64,000 nucleotides of DNA from Rhizobium sp. BK196. Lineage in GTDB: Bacteria > Pseudomonadota > Alphaproteobacteria > Rhizobiales > Rhizobiaceae. Shown in pieces: positions 51,472 to 60,776 of this stretch (position 1 is the stretch's first letter; each line of letters starts with the position of its first letter). Location of the stretch: positions 343,635 through 407,634 of the forward strand of contig NZ_JACHZB010000006.1 of assembly GCF_014193255.1 (NCBI RefSeq), read 5' to 3'. The notes under the pieces were generated by a model that saw nothing but the letters and a program-made list of their open reading frames with translations, was not told the DNA's origin and did no database searches. Position numbers and translations under genes: made by a program.

Positions 51472-53298
51472 GTGGCAGCAAGCGAATTCCACCCAGCCGA
51501 ACAGGAGACAGATGGCGGATTTGCAGCCCGCATCCTGAAGGCGATCGAAGCCGTACTTGGCGTTGCTGCCGCGTCGGTGCTTGCCGCGCTGCTCTTCACG
51601 GTGCTGGTCACTGTCTGCATGCGCTATTTCTTCGCGGCCGGTTTTCTCGGCGCCGAGGATCTCGGCATCTGGCTCCATGTGCTGCTGATCGCGCTTGGCG
51701 CGCCGCTTAGCCTCAACAGTGCGCTCGCCATGCGTCTTGATGTCTTCGTCAAGATGATGCCTGAGCGGCTGCATTCGACAACGCAGGTCGCTGCCGATGT
51801 TTTCACCGTGCTATCGGGTCTTATCTTGAGCTTCGGCGGCAGCGAGATCATGACCATGCTCGGAGGCATTTCCCCGGCGCTCGGCGTACCGGAATGGATC
51901 CGCTTCGGCTTTCTCGGCGCCGGCGGCGTGCTGATCCTCGTCGTACTTCTGCTGCAACGTATCGTCGAAGGAAAGGTTTGGCCGGTCCTTCTTTCCATCG
52001 CTATCGGTGGCGCGCTCTATGCCGGCATCCCCTTCGTCTCCGTCGAGTTCGACTGGCCGCCGAGCATCTTTCTCGGCCTGATCGCCGCGATCGGCCTGAT
52101 GCTCGCAGCACCCCCGCCACACGCCTTCCTGGCGGCCGCCTATATCGTGATCGCCTTCGGCAGCAGCCTGCCGGAACCAGCGATCGTCTCTTCGACAGTG
52201 ACTGGCATTTCGAAATTCCTGCTGCTTGCGATCCCCTTCTTCCTGCTTGCCGGCGGACTGCTGACGGCATCCGGCGTCGCCAACCAGCTCGTGCGATTTG
52301 CCGCTGCCATGGTCGGCCATCGCCGTGCCGGCCTCGCCCAGACGACACTGCTCACCAGTGTGCTTTTTTCCGGTGCCTCCGGTTCCTCGGTTGCCAATGC
52401 CGCTTTCGGTGCGTCCACCTTCCAACCGGAGCTCGTCCGCCACGGTTATCCGCCCGCCAAGGCCGCAGCGATCATTGCAGCGACTTCGGTACTCGACAAT
52501 GTCATTCCGCCGTCGATCGCCTTTCTGATCCTGGCGACCGCCACCAATCTTTCGGTCGGCTCCCTGCTGGTCGGCGGTTTCTTTGCGGGTGGTCTGATGG
52601 CCATCTGCCTTGCGGTCGCGATCCATCTGACGGTTCGCGACCAGGCGCCTCTGGCGCGGGCCACATCTGCACAGCGCTGGCGGTCGGGTATCCAGGCAAT
52701 CCCTGCCTTCGGCCTCGGCGTCATCGTCGTGGTCGGCATCCGCATCGGTATCGTCACGACGACGGAGGCCGCCGCCCTCGCCGCCTTCTACACCCTTCTG
52801 CTCGGCATCGGTGCACGGCTTGGCGTCCTCTCGCTTTACACCGCCTTCCGGCAGGCAGCTGTCGAGGCCGCCGCGATCGGCTTGCTGATCGGCACGGCTG
52901 GCCCCTTTGCCTTCCTGCTTGCGGTCGACGATGTCTCAGGCCTGATCTCACACCTGACGACGGCGCTCGGCGGCAGTGCGCTCGCTGTCATCCTGCTGTC
53001 CAACATCATACTGCTGGTCGTTGGCCTCGTCCTCGATATCGGCGCTGCGATCCTGCTCTTCGGGCCGATCCTGCTGCCGGCCGCCGTTGCCGCTGGCATC
53101 GATCCCATTCATTTCGGCGTCATCATCGTCGTCAATCTGATGATCCACGGACTGACGCCGCCGCTCGGCATGCTGATCTTCGTCGTCAGTGGTGTGACCC
53201 GCATACCCGCTTCCGCCCTTTTTAAGGCGGTTGTTCCCTATCTGCTTGCCCTTCTCGTCTCCCTCGCAATCCTTTGCGCCTGGGCGATCATCTTCTAA
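51472..53298 (+). CDS. TRAP transporter fused small and large permease subunits (DctQM)
   Basis: A 608-residue membrane protein. The first part (about 20-160) is DctQ-like with four helices and the loop RYFFAAGFLGAEDLGIWLH. The rest is DctM-like with many helices and the signature FSGASGSSVANAAFGA, plus VLDNVIPPSIAFLILA. Fusion of the two subunits is common in this secondary transporter family, which takes up organic acids with sodium. The start is GTG 51472 with only a weak AAGAAAG upstream; no in-frame ATG lies near, so the exact start is uncertain. Its binding protein is encoded 16 nt downstream. Confidence 0.9.
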   Translation: MAASEFHPAEQETDGGFAARILKAIEAVLGVAAASVLAALLFTVLVTVCMRYFFAAGFLGAEDLGIWLHVLLIALGAPLSLNSALAMRLDVFVKMMPERLHSTTQVAADVFTVLSGLILSFGGSEIMTMLGGISPALGVPEWIRFGFLGAGGVLILVVLLLQRIVEGKVWPVLLSIAIGGALYAGIPFVSVEFDWPPSIFLGLIAAIGLMLAAPPPHAFLAAAYIVIAFGSSLPEPAIVSSTVTGISKFLLLAIPFFLLAGGLLTASGVANQLVRFAAAMVGHRRAGLAQTTLLTSVLFSGASGSSVANAAFGASTFQPELVRHGYPPAKAAAIIAATSVLDNVIPPSIAFLILATATNLSVGSLLVGGFFAGGLMAICLAVAIHLTVRDQAPLARATSAQRWRSGIQAIPAFGLGVIVVVGIRIGIVTTTEAAALAAFYTLLLGIGARLGVLSLYTAFRQAAVEAAAIGLLIGTAGPFAFLLAVDDVSGLISHLTTALGGSALAVILLSNIILLVVGLVLDIGAAILLFGPILLPAAVAAGIDPIHFGVIIVVNLMIHGLTPPLGMLIFVVSGVTRIPASALFKAVVPYLLALLVSLAILCAWAIIF

Positions 53299-53314
53299 CG
53301 GACAGGACTTATTC

Positions 53315-54313
53315 ATGGACAATCTCAACCGACGCAATTTCCTGAAGACTACCGCGATTGCCGGAACAGCCCTTGCTGCCCCGGCCTTCGTTCGCGCGGC
53401 GGCTGCCCGCACGACAACGATCACCATCGCCTCGCTGCTTGGCGACGACAAGCCGGAGAGCAAGATCTGGGTGAAGATCAGCGAGCTGGTCGAGGCCAAG
53501 CTGCCTGGCCAGTTCAAGTTCAATATCGTCAAGAACGGTGCGCTCGGCGGCGAAAAGGAAGTGGCGGAAGGCGTTCGCCTCGGCTCCATTCAGGCAAGCC
53601 TTTCGACGGTCTCCTCGCTTTCCGGCTGGGTGCCGGAACTGCAGATTCTCGATCTTCCCTTCCTGTTTCGCGATGCCGATCATGTGCGCCGCATCGTCGG
53701 CGGCGATGTCGGCACCGACCTTAAGGGCAAGCTGCAGGCGCAGAATTTTGTCGTCGGCGATTTCATCAATTACGGCGCCCGCCATCTGCTGACCAAGGAA
53801 CCTGTGACACGACCGGAACAGCTCAAAGGCAAACGCATCCGCGTCATCCAGAGCCCGCTGCACACCAAGCTCTGGAACTCCTTCGGCACGGTGCCGATCG
53901 GTATTCCGATCACCGAGACCTATAATGCGCTGGCAACCGGTGTTGCCGACGCCATGGACCTCACCAAATCGGCCTATGCCGGCTTTAAGCTCTATGAGGT
54001 CGTGCCCTACATGACCGAGACCGGCCACATCTGGGCCTCTGGCGTCGTCTATTATTCCTCGACCTTCTGGGGCGGCCTGAATGACGAGCAGAAGGCCGTC
54101 TTCCGGCAGGCATCGACCGAAGGTGCAGCCTACTTCAACCAGCTCATCGTCGATGATGAGGTGGCATCGGTCGAAATCTCGCTGAAAAACGGCGGCAAAC
54201 TCCTGAAGCCGGAAGCCTTTGACGAATGGCAGAAGGGCGCTCAGGGCGTCTGGAGCGATTTCGCCTCTATCGTCGGTGGCCTCGACCGCATCAAGGCTAT
54301 CCAATCGGCCTGA
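53315..54313 (+). CDS. TRAP transporter substrate-binding protein (DctP family), Tat signal
   Basis: A 332-residue periplasmic binding protein. The N-terminus has a twin-arginine motif (NRRNFLKTTAIAG) and cleavage near VRAAA. The DctP core follows: GALGGEKEVAEGVRLGSI, the substrate-contacting arginine region LKGKRIRVIQSPL, and ETYNALATGVADAMD. Start: ATG 53315 with AGGAC 7 nt upstream. It serves the fused permease upstream. The solute is likely a carboxylate, not further defined. Confidence 0.92.
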   Translation: MDNLNRRNFLKTTAIAGTALAAPAFVRAAAARTTTITIASLLGDDKPESKIWVKISELVEAKLPGQFKFNIVKNGALGGEKEVAEGVRLGSIQASLSTVSSLSGWVPELQILDLPFLFRDADHVRRIVGGDVGTDLKGKLQAQNFVVGDFINYGARHLLTKEPVTRPEQLKGKRIRVIQSPLHTKLWNSFGTVPIGIPITETYNALATGVADAMDLTKSAYAGFKLYEVVPYMTETGHIWASGVVYYSSTFWGGLNDEQKAVFRQASTEGAAYFNQLIVDDEVASVEISLKNGGKLLKPEAFDEWQKGAQGVWSDFASIVGGLDRIKAIQSA

Positions 54314-54329
54314 AAAAGGCCTGAACGCG

Positions 54330-54351
54330 AGGCTGGCCTGTCAGCCAGCCT
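54330..54351. terminator. Hairpin between convergent TRAP and cupin genes
   Basis: AGGCTGGC (54330-54337) and GCCAGCCT (54344-54351) form a perfect 8-bp stem with a 6-nt loop, 17 nt after the TRAP binding-protein stop. No T run follows, so it is a weak terminator candidate serving converging transcripts. Confidence 0.5.
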
Positions 54352-54390
54352 TGCTCAGTCGTTGAATTGGCGAAGCAGGTACTGTCGAAT

Positions 54391-54744
54391 TTACGCTGCT
54401 TCCTCTTCCAATATTTTTACCGGCCGGTCCCACTGGATCAGCACGACACAACCGGTATCGCTCCAGACCGAATGTTCGGTACCGGGTGCATTGACGATGT
54501 AGCTGCCGCGGCCGTAGTCGCCCGCCTCGTCGGATTGCACTCCATCGAGGACGAAAATGGTTTCAAGCCCTTCGTGCCGATGGCGGGGGACGGACGCGCC
54601 GGCCTCATATTTCAGCAGCGCCACGCCCGGCTGATCGCCTTCGAAAGGCCTAATCCAGTGGATGGTCACCTCATCGCGGAAAGGGCCGAATTTCAGCTCC
54701 TTCCAACCGCCCGAGGTGAGCAGTTCGCGGGTGGTTTCAGGCAT
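54391..54744 (-). CDS. Cupin domain protein (ChrR-like)
   Basis: A 117-residue single-domain cupin. Metal-ligand histidines appear in VPRHRHEGLETIFVLDG, and a second motif APGTEHSVWS closes the barrel. The start at 54744 overlaps the hydrolase stop by 8 nt, so it is the last gene of the nitrogen-scavenging operon. It lacks the N-terminal zinc-binding domain of anti-sigma factor ChrR, so a small metal-dependent enzyme or binding protein is more likely. Function unknown. Confidence 0.78.
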   Translation of the reverse strand: MPETTRELLTSGGWKELKFGPFRDEVTIHWIRPFEGDQPGVALLKYEAGASVPRHRHEGLETIFVLDGVQSDEAGDYGRGSYIVNAPGTEHSVWSDTGCVVLIQWDRPVKILEEEAA

Positions 54745-55405
54745 GGGCGATGCTCTCCAGGATATCGTCGACACGGGCCGTCCAGCCGACGATCGCGCCC
54801 TGGGCGCGGATCATGGCGATGGCAGCCGCCTTGAATTCGGGGAAGTAGCTTTCCGTTGCCTCCTCGGCGAGCAGGCACTCGTAACCGCGGTCGTTCGCCT
54901 CGCGCATGGTTGTTTGGACGCAGACTTCTGTCGTCACGCCTGCGAATACGAGCTGCTTGATACCCTTGTCTTGCAGAACTTCGCCAAGTTCGGTGGCATA
55001 AAAGGCGCCTTTGCCGGGCTTTTCTATCACCACTTCGCCCTTCACCGGCGCAAGTTCCGGCAGGATCGCCGTGCCGGGCTCGCCGGAAATCAGAATCCGG
55101 CCCATGGGGCCTTCATCGCCGATCCTGAGTGTCGGGTTGCCACGGTCCCTTTTTGCCGGCGGCAGATCCGAGAGGTCGGGCCTGTGACATTCCATCGTGT
55201 GGATGACCGGCAGACCGGCATTGCGGAAGCCCTGAATGAGACGTTTGACATCTGGCACGATTTTGGTGATGCGGCTGACATCGTTGCCGAGGCTGGCGCC
55301 GAAACCGCCCGGTTCGGCGAAATCGCGCTGCATGTCGATGACGACAAGGGCAAGCTGGTCGTGCTTCACCGGAAAGGCGAAAGGCTCTGCCTTGATCTCC
55401 GCCAT
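54737..55405 (-). CDS. Isochorismatase-fold cysteine hydrolase, triuret hydrolase-like (TrtA)
   Basis: A 222-residue cysteine hydrolase. The catalytic triad can be aligned with biuret hydrolase: D24 (VVIDMQRDF), K129 (VIEKPGKG) and C162 (TTEVCVQT), with the lysine-cysteine spacing of 33 residues identical. It lies in one operon with a biuret hydrolase. Such paralogues include triuret hydrolase, which makes carboxybiuret that decays to biuret, the substrate of BiuH. That assignment is inference from context and family; another ureido substrate is possible. It overlaps the ABC ATPase stop by one base. Confidence 0.68.
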   Translation of the reverse strand: MAEIKAEPFAFPVKHDQLALVVIDMQRDFAEPGGFGASLGNDVSRITKIVPDVKRLIQGFRNAGLPVIHTMECHRPDLSDLPPAKRDRGNPTLRIGDEGPMGRILISGEPGTAILPELAPVKGEVVIEKPGKGAFYATELGEVLQDKGIKQLVFAGVTTEVCVQTTMREANDRGYECLLAEEATESYFPEFKAAAIAMIRAQGAIVGWTARVDDILESIAHA

Positions 55406-56955
55406 CAGTGATGCCCCGCCATATGCGCGCCGATGACGCCGATATCGGCGGACCGCGCCGGGGTCTCGTAGACCAGCTTGCCTTCGGAAATCACCATGAT
55501 GCGGTCGGACATTTCGAGCAACTCGTCGAGGTCTTCGGAAAGCAGCAAAACGGCCGTACCGGAATTGCGCGCTTTCATGATGCGGGCGCGGATCTCCGCA
55601 ACGGCCGAGAAGTCGAGGCCGAAACAGGGGTTCGAGACGATCAGCAGGTCCACCTCGCCAGTCAGTTCGCGGGCGAGCACAGCGCGTTGTACATTGCCGC
55701 CCGAAAGCGCTGCGATCGGGGACGAAGAGGATGTCGTCTTGACCTTGAAATCGGAGATCAGATCTGTTGCGCGCTTCTTCATCTTGCCCTTGTTCAGCCA
55801 GATCGCATCCTTGCCGTCTGCCTTCAGATCGAAGGTGCGGAAGGCGAGGTTTTCACTGACCGTCATGTGTGGCGCACAGGCATTCTGCAGAGGCTCTTCC
55901 GGGATGAAGCGAACATTGTTCTTGCGGGTTTCCGGACGCGTTGCGCCGTAAATCTCGCCCTTGACGCTGACGCGGCCAGTATCGGTCGGCCGTTGGCCGG
56001 CAAGGATCTCAGTCAGTTCCTTCTGGCCGTTGCCCGATATGCCGGCAATGCCAACGATCTCGCCCGAGCGGACGGTGAGATTGTCGATCTCGATGGTCTT
56101 GAGACCGGAGCGATCCGGTGCCTTGACCTGCTCGACTGTGAGGACCGGCTTGGCGCCTTCGGAAATCGGAACGCGGGTATCGAGTTCGGCAAGCTTGACG
56201 TCGCCGATCATCATCGCCGCCATGTCGGCCGTGGAAAGCTCACCCACCTTGCCGCTACCGACGAGCTTGCCGCGCCGCAAGATGGAGACGGCATTGGCGA
56301 ATTTCGTGACCTCGTGGAATTTGTGGGAGATCATCAATACGGTCAGCTCGCCGCGCTCGGTCATGCCGCGCACGAGGCCAAGCATCTCGTCAGCTTCGGC
56401 AGGCGTGAGCACCGAGGTGGGCTCGTCGAGCACCAGGAAGGAGCGGCCGAGATAGAGCTGCTTGACGATCTCAAGCTTCTGCTTTTCGCCGGCGGCAAGC
56501 TCGCACACCGGCCGGTCGAGCGGGATCTTGAAGGGCATGCGCTCCATGAATCCGGCGAGATCCTTGCGTTCCTTCGCCCAATTGATGATGGCGGGTACTT
56601 CGGCGCGGCTGATGACGAGGTTTTCAGCGCCGGTGAGCGAAGGAACGAGCGTGAAGTGTTGATAGACCATGCCAAGCCCATAGGTCGCGGCGTCCTTCGG
56701 TGACGCGATTGCCACTTCGCGACCATCGACGGAAAGCGCACCCGATGTCGCGTGGTAGAAGCCCATGATGCATTTGACGAGCGTCGATTTGCCGGCGCCG
56801 TTTTCGCCGAGCAGCGCGTGGAAGCTGCCGGCGGGTATCTTGATCGACACGTGATCGAGGGCGGTGAAGCTGCCGAAGCGCATCGTCATGTCGATCGTGT
56901 AAATGCCAACGGCCTTTCCGGCTTGCGGAAGAGGGGTGTCGCGGACCGTGCTCAT
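55405..56955 (-). CDS. BMP-type (nucleoside-family) ABC transporter ATP-binding protein
   Basis: A 516-residue tandem ATPase. The N-domain is intact: Walker A GENGAGKST, LAAGEKQKLEI signature variant and VLDEPTSVLTP. The C-domain is degenerate: its Walker A reads GISGNGQKE and the Walker B region ends in SNPCFGLD, lacking the catalytic glutamate, although LSGGNVQR is kept. Such asymmetry is usual in this family. The ATG at 56955 overlaps the biuret hydrolase stop (ATGA). It powers the permeases at 58700-60756, so the enzymes are interleaved with the transporter genes. Confidence 0.87.
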   Translation of the reverse strand: MSTVRDTPLPQAGKAVGIYTIDMTMRFGSFTALDHVSIKIPAGSFHALLGENGAGKSTLVKCIMGFYHATSGALSVDGREVAIASPKDAATYGLGMVYQHFTLVPSLTGAENLVISRAEVPAIINWAKERKDLAGFMERMPFKIPLDRPVCELAAGEKQKLEIVKQLYLGRSFLVLDEPTSVLTPAEADEMLGLVRGMTERGELTVLMISHKFHEVTKFANAVSILRRGKLVGSGKVGELSTADMAAMMIGDVKLAELDTRVPISEGAKPVLTVEQVKAPDRSGLKTIEIDNLTVRSGEIVGIAGISGNGQKELTEILAGQRPTDTGRVSVKGEIYGATRPETRKNNVRFIPEEPLQNACAPHMTVSENLAFRTFDLKADGKDAIWLNKGKMKKRATDLISDFKVKTTSSSSPIAALSGGNVQRAVLARELTGEVDLLIVSNPCFGLDFSAVAEIRARIMKARNSGTAVLLLSEDLDELLEMSDRIMVISEGKLVYETPARSADIGVIGAHMAGHH

Positions 56956-57653
56956 AGCAGCTGGCTCACGAGGGTTTGAGAGTTGGAGACGGAGCCGAAG
57001 ACGCCGCCCTGCATCTTGACCATCTTGATCGCGGCAAGGTGGTTGCCGTAGTCGGTCGCGCCGCAGCAGTCTTCCAAGAGCAGGCATTCATAGCCGCGGT
57101 CGTTCGCCTCGCGCATCGTGGTGGAAACGCAGACGTCGGTGGTGATGCCGGTCAGGATTATATTTTCGATGCGCTTCTGGTTGAGGATCAGTTCGAGATC
57201 GGTAGCGCAGAACGAACCCTTGCCGGGCTTGTCGATGATCGTTTCGCCTTCAATCGGGTAGAGTTCGGGAATGATGTCCCAACCGGGTTCGCCGCGTGTG
57301 AGGATGCGCCCGCAAGGCCCGGGATCGCCGATACCAGCGCCGATGCGCAGCGAACGCCAACGCTTGTTGGCCGGCAGGTCGGCAAGATCGGGCCGGTGGC
57401 CCTCGCGCGTGTGGATGATGTGATAGCCCTTGGCCCGCATGGCGGCCAAGACCTTCTTGATCGGCTCGATCGGGGCTTGCACCAGCGACAGGTCGTAACC
57501 CATGTGATCTACATAACCGCCCTTGCCGCAGAAATCCGTCTGCATGTCGATGATAATGAGGGCGGTATTATCGGGCCGCAGCGCGCCATTATAGGGCCAG
57601 GCATAGGGATCGGCGTCGATATAATGTCCTTTGGTTTCGACCATGGCGTCCAT
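56952..57653 (-). CDS. biuH: Biuret hydrolase (BiuH), cysteine hydrolase
   Basis: A 233-residue isochorismatase-fold amidohydrolase that converts biuret to allophanate and ammonia. The N-terminus (MDAMVETKGHYIDADPY) and core closely match my recollection of the R. leguminosarum enzyme, and the triad falls at the same numbers: D36 (IIDMQTDF), K142 (IIDKPGKG) and C175 (TTDVCVST). Start: ATG 57653 with AGGAG 8 nt upstream. It lies between formamidase and the ABC ATPase in a nitrogen-scavenging operon. Allophanate hydrolase, needed to finish the pathway, is not in the window. Confidence 0.88.
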   Translation of the reverse strand: MDAMVETKGHYIDADPYAWPYNGALRPDNTALIIIDMQTDFCGKGGYVDHMGYDLSLVQAPIEPIKKVLAAMRAKGYHIIHTREGHRPDLADLPANKRWRSLRIGAGIGDPGPCGRILTRGEPGWDIIPELYPIEGETIIDKPGKGSFCATDLELILNQKRIENIILTGITTDVCVSTTMREANDRGYECLLLEDCCGATDYGNHLAAIKMVKMQGGVFGSVSNSQTLVSQLL

Positions 57654-57664
57654 CGTCTTTTCTC

Positions 57665-58681
57665 CTATTCACCCGCGAGTTTGAATGTTTCGCCGTAGCG
57701 ACGCGCCGGCTTGTCGAAGCCGCACGATGTACCATCCGTGACCTTCACCTGATCTTCCCAGGGGAGGCGGTATTTGCCGGCGATGAGATCGTGCATGTAG
57801 GTATAGGGCGCATCATCAGCGCCGCCGGCAACGGCGACATAGCCGCGATGGCCAAACTGGTAGATGTTGTTTTCGACGCCCCAGCCAAGGCGGGCTTCGC
57901 GTACGAGATCAGGACGCACCTCGGCGGTGATGATCTCGTTGACGCGGCCCGATGTGCCGTGAGCGATGATCGAGCCGTCGAAATTGCAGATCATGCCTTC
58001 GCCCATGCTGTCGAACGTGCCGTCAGAGCCGCACATGCAGACGCTCGCAGTGATCATGAGATTGCAGAAGGCGTTCGACTGGTTGGTGAATTTCCAGCTC
58101 TCGCGGATCGGCGCCGTGTAGCCGGCCGTGCGGATCATGATTTCCGCACCCTTATAGGCGCATTCACGCGCCATTTCCGGAAACATGCCGTCATGGCAGA
58201 TGATGAGCGCGAGCTTCGCGCCCTTGGGCCCGTCGATGACGGGGATGCCGAAATTGCCGGGCTCCCACGGCTCGACCGGCACCCAGGGATGCATCTTGCG
58301 GTAATAGAGCTTCAGCTCGCCCCTGTCGTCGATGATGATGCCGGAATTGTAGGGCATGCCTTCAGGGTTCAGCTCCATGATCGAGAAGCAGCCCCAGATC
58401 GTATTCTCCCGGCAGGCCTTCTTGAAGGCTGCGACCTCTGGCCCGTCGAGCGTGCACATGATCTCGGGATTGATGTCCATCGACAGGCCGTGCAGGGCAT
58501 ACTCCGGAAAGACGACCAGATCCATGCCCGGCTGATTGCGCCGCGCCTTGCCGACGAGATCGACGATGACCTGCGTCTGGCGCGCAAGGTCTTCCCGTGT
58601 CACGGTGACAGGAAGCTGAAGCTGAACGAGGCCGATTCCGACGCCATGTTCCGACTTGTTCAATCCGCCGAGGCCATTCAT
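57665..58681 (-). CDS. amiF: Formamidase (AmiF-type, nitrilase superfamily)
   Basis: A 338-residue amidohydrolase expected to turn formamide into formate and ammonia. The nitrilase-superfamily triad is visible: E60 (VVFPEYALHG), K129 (YYRKMHPW) and C162 (LIICHDGMFPE). Length and the segments IRTAGYTAPIRESW and ITASVCMCGSDGTFDSMGEG match AmiF formamidases rather than longer aliphatic amidases. Start: ATG 58681 with AAGGAG 9 nt upstream. It lies 18 nt after a permease gene and 11 nt before biuH. Confidence 0.88.
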   Translation of the reverse strand: MNGLGGLNKSEHGVGIGLVQLQLPVTVTREDLARQTQVIVDLVGKARRNQPGMDLVVFPEYALHGLSMDINPEIMCTLDGPEVAAFKKACRENTIWGCFSIMELNPEGMPYNSGIIIDDRGELKLYYRKMHPWVPVEPWEPGNFGIPVIDGPKGAKLALIICHDGMFPEMARECAYKGAEIMIRTAGYTAPIRESWKFTNQSNAFCNLMITASVCMCGSDGTFDSMGEGMICNFDGSIIAHGTSGRVNEIITAEVRPDLVREARLGWGVENNIYQFGHRGYVAVAGGADDAPYTYMHDLIAGKYRLPWEDQVKVTDGTSCGFDKPARRYGETFKLAGE

Positions 58682-58699
58682 GGCTTGGCTCCTTTCATG

Positions 58700-59626
58700 C
58701 TATTTCGTCAGGGAAAGCGCGCCGGGCGCGCCGGCGAGCGAACGTGTGGGTGAGGAGGTCGCGATCATGATGACCAGCGTCAGCACGTAGGGAGCCGCGT
58801 AGAAGAGGTAGTAGCCCTGCGTGACGCCGACCGATTGTAATGCCGGGCCGAGTGCGCCGGCACCGCCGAAGAGCAGAGCGGCGAGGAAGCAGCCAATCGG
58901 ATTCCAACGGGCGAAGATGACGAGCGCCACGGCCATCAAGCCCTGGCCGGACGAAATGCCCTCGTTCCAGGAGCCGGGATAATAGAGTGACAGATAGGCG
59001 CCGCCGATGGCCGCCAGCGAACCGCCGACGGCGGTGGCGAGCAGTCGCACGCGATCGGGATTGATGCCCATGGCGCGGGCGGCATCGGTGCTGTCGCCGA
59101 CGACGCGCAGGATCAAGCCGATCCGGGTATTCTTGAATGCCCACCAGAGGATGAAGGCGAGAGCAGCGCCAAGCAGGAAGAGCACGTTGATGTTCAGCGC
59201 CGCCTGGATCTGGGGCATGCTGGACCAGAAACCAAGCTGTATTGCCGGCAGGTGCGGCGCGGCCGGCTGGATGAAGGGCTTGCCGAGGAAGAAGGCGAGG
59301 CCGAGCCCGAACTGCATCATGGCGATACCGATGGCGATATCGTTGACCTTCGGCCATTTGCAGATCCAGCCATGGACGAGACCGAAGACGGCGCCCGTCG
59401 CCATTGCCGCGAGTACCCCGAGCCACGGTGAATTGCTCATGACCGCGACGGCATAAGCTGTCATCGCACCGAAGACCAGCGTGCCTTCAAGCCCGAGATT
59501 GATGCGGCCGGAGCGCTCGGTGATCGTCTCGCCGAGGCTGACGAAGATGAAGGGCGTGGAAACGCGGATGGCGCCTGCGAGGATCGCAAGGGGCACGCCC
59601 CATATGCCGATGCCTGTCTCTTCCAT
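58700..59626 (-). CDS. BMP-type ABC transporter permease (second subunit)
   Basis: A 308-residue permease of the branched-chain/nucleoside (BPD-transp-2) family, with ITERSGRINLGLEGTLVFGAM, the signature of the second permease in BMP transporters, and about eight hydrophobic segments. The ATG at 59626 overlaps the stop of the first permease (TGATG). The much longer open frame is the other permease gene read out of frame. Confidence 0.88.
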   Translation of the reverse strand: MEETGIGIWGVPLAILAGAIRVSTPFIFVSLGETITERSGRINLGLEGTLVFGAMTAYAVAVMSNSPWLGVLAAMATGAVFGLVHGWICKWPKVNDIAIGIAMMQFGLGLAFFLGKPFIQPAAPHLPAIQLGFWSSMPQIQAALNINVLFLLGAALAFILWWAFKNTRIGLILRVVGDSTDAARAMGINPDRVRLLATAVGGSLAAIGGAYLSLYYPGSWNEGISSGQGLMAVALVIFARWNPIGCFLAALLFGGAGALGPALQSVGVTQGYYLFYAAPYVLTLVIMIATSSPTRSLAGAPGALSLTK

Positions 59627-60756
59627 CAGAGGCTCCTTTTCCAGAGGTCGGGATTGAAGATCTTGAAGCGGCCGTAAAAGGTCTCGCAGAACAGGATGAC
59701 GATGAAGAGCGTGCCCTGCAGCACCAGAACGGTGGCATCCGGCAGGCCCATGCGGCGCTGGATGAGGCCGCCCGAAGCATCGATACCGCCGAGCAGGATC
59801 GCGACCGGAATAATCGCCAACGGATTGTGGCGCGCGAGGAAGGCGACGAGGATGCCGGTATAGCCGTAGCCTGCGGCGAGCGAGGCATTGGCGCTGCCTT
59901 GAACTGCGGCGACCTCGACCATGCCGGCGAGACCCGCGAAACTGCCGGCGATCGCCGTGAATCCGACAATAAGCTTGCCAACCGGAAGGCCCTGGATCTG
60001 CGCGGCGCGGACATTGCCGCCGGCGATGCGGGCGGCAAAACCGAAGCTCGTTACCTCGATCAGGATCCAGGAGAAAATGCAGGCGACGATGCCGATGACG
60101 AGACCCCAATGCACATCCATGCCGGGAATGTTGCCGAGCATATATTCTGGCGGCAGCGGCTTGGTGGACGGCTTGTTGAGACTGGCGGGATCACGCAGGG
60201 GCCCTTCGACGAACTGGTTCATCAGGGCGATGGCGATATACGAGAGCAGCAGCGATGAAATCGTCTCGTTGACACCGCGATAGTGGCGGAGGAAACCGGC
60301 AAGGCCGATCCAGATGCCGCCGACCACCATGGCGGCAATGCCCATGAGAATAAGGGTCAGGAAGACAGGGGCAGTACCGGCAAGCGGCATGGCCATGGCC
60401 GCGGCAGCAACGCCGCCCAGCACGACCGCTCCTTCCCCGCCGATGATGACGAGGCCGAGACGAGCGGGCAGGGCGACGCAGAGTGCCGTCAGGAGAAGGG
60501 GTGCGGCACGGCTCAAGCTGTTTTGCACCGAAAACCAGCTGCCGAAGCCGCCGGTATACATAAGCTGGAAAAGCATCGCCGGCGATTTTCCGATCGCCAG
60601 GATGAACAAGGAGAAGAGCGCAAGACCGATCAGGATGGCCGCAAGACCGATGACGACTGGTTCGGCACGGCGCGCAATCCATTCGAGGACGGGGCGCAAC
60701 GATGCCGGCTTTCCGGAAACGACTGAGATTGCGGGATCATTGGCCTGGACAGTCAT
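59626..60756 (-). CDS. BMP-type ABC transporter permease (first subunit)
   Basis: A 376-residue permease with LPARLGLVIIGGEGAVVLGG and GVNETISSLLLSYIAIALMN, features of the longer permease of BMP/nucleoside-type transporters. The N-terminal tail (about 35 residues) is cytoplasmic. The ATG at 60756 has GAGGGAG upstream; the frame continues farther but overlaps the binding-protein gene out of frame. Confidence 0.88.
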   Translation of the reverse strand: MTVQANDPAISVVSGKPASLRPVLEWIARRAEPVVIGLAAILIGLALFSLFILAIGKSPAMLFQLMYTGGFGSWFSVQNSLSRAAPLLLTALCVALPARLGLVIIGGEGAVVLGGVAAAAMAMPLAGTAPVFLTLILMGIAAMVVGGIWIGLAGFLRHYRGVNETISSLLLSYIAIALMNQFVEGPLRDPASLNKPSTKPLPPEYMLGNIPGMDVHWGLVIGIVACIFSWILIEVTSFGFAARIAGGNVRAAQIQGLPVGKLIVGFTAIAGSFAGLAGMVEVAAVQGSANASLAAGYGYTGILVAFLARHNPLAIIPVAILLGGIDASGGLIQRRMGLPDATVLVLQGTLFIVILFCETFYGRFKIFNPDLWKRSL

Positions 60757-60776
60757 GGCGCTTCTCCCTCTGCGGT

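Noticed and set aside
51140..51538. 132-codon plus-strand frame overlapping the TRAP start, with a good-looking AGGAGACAG ATG at 51513
   Set aside because: The ATG at 51513 leads to a stop within ten codons, and the frame has no family features; the DctQ frame is the real one.
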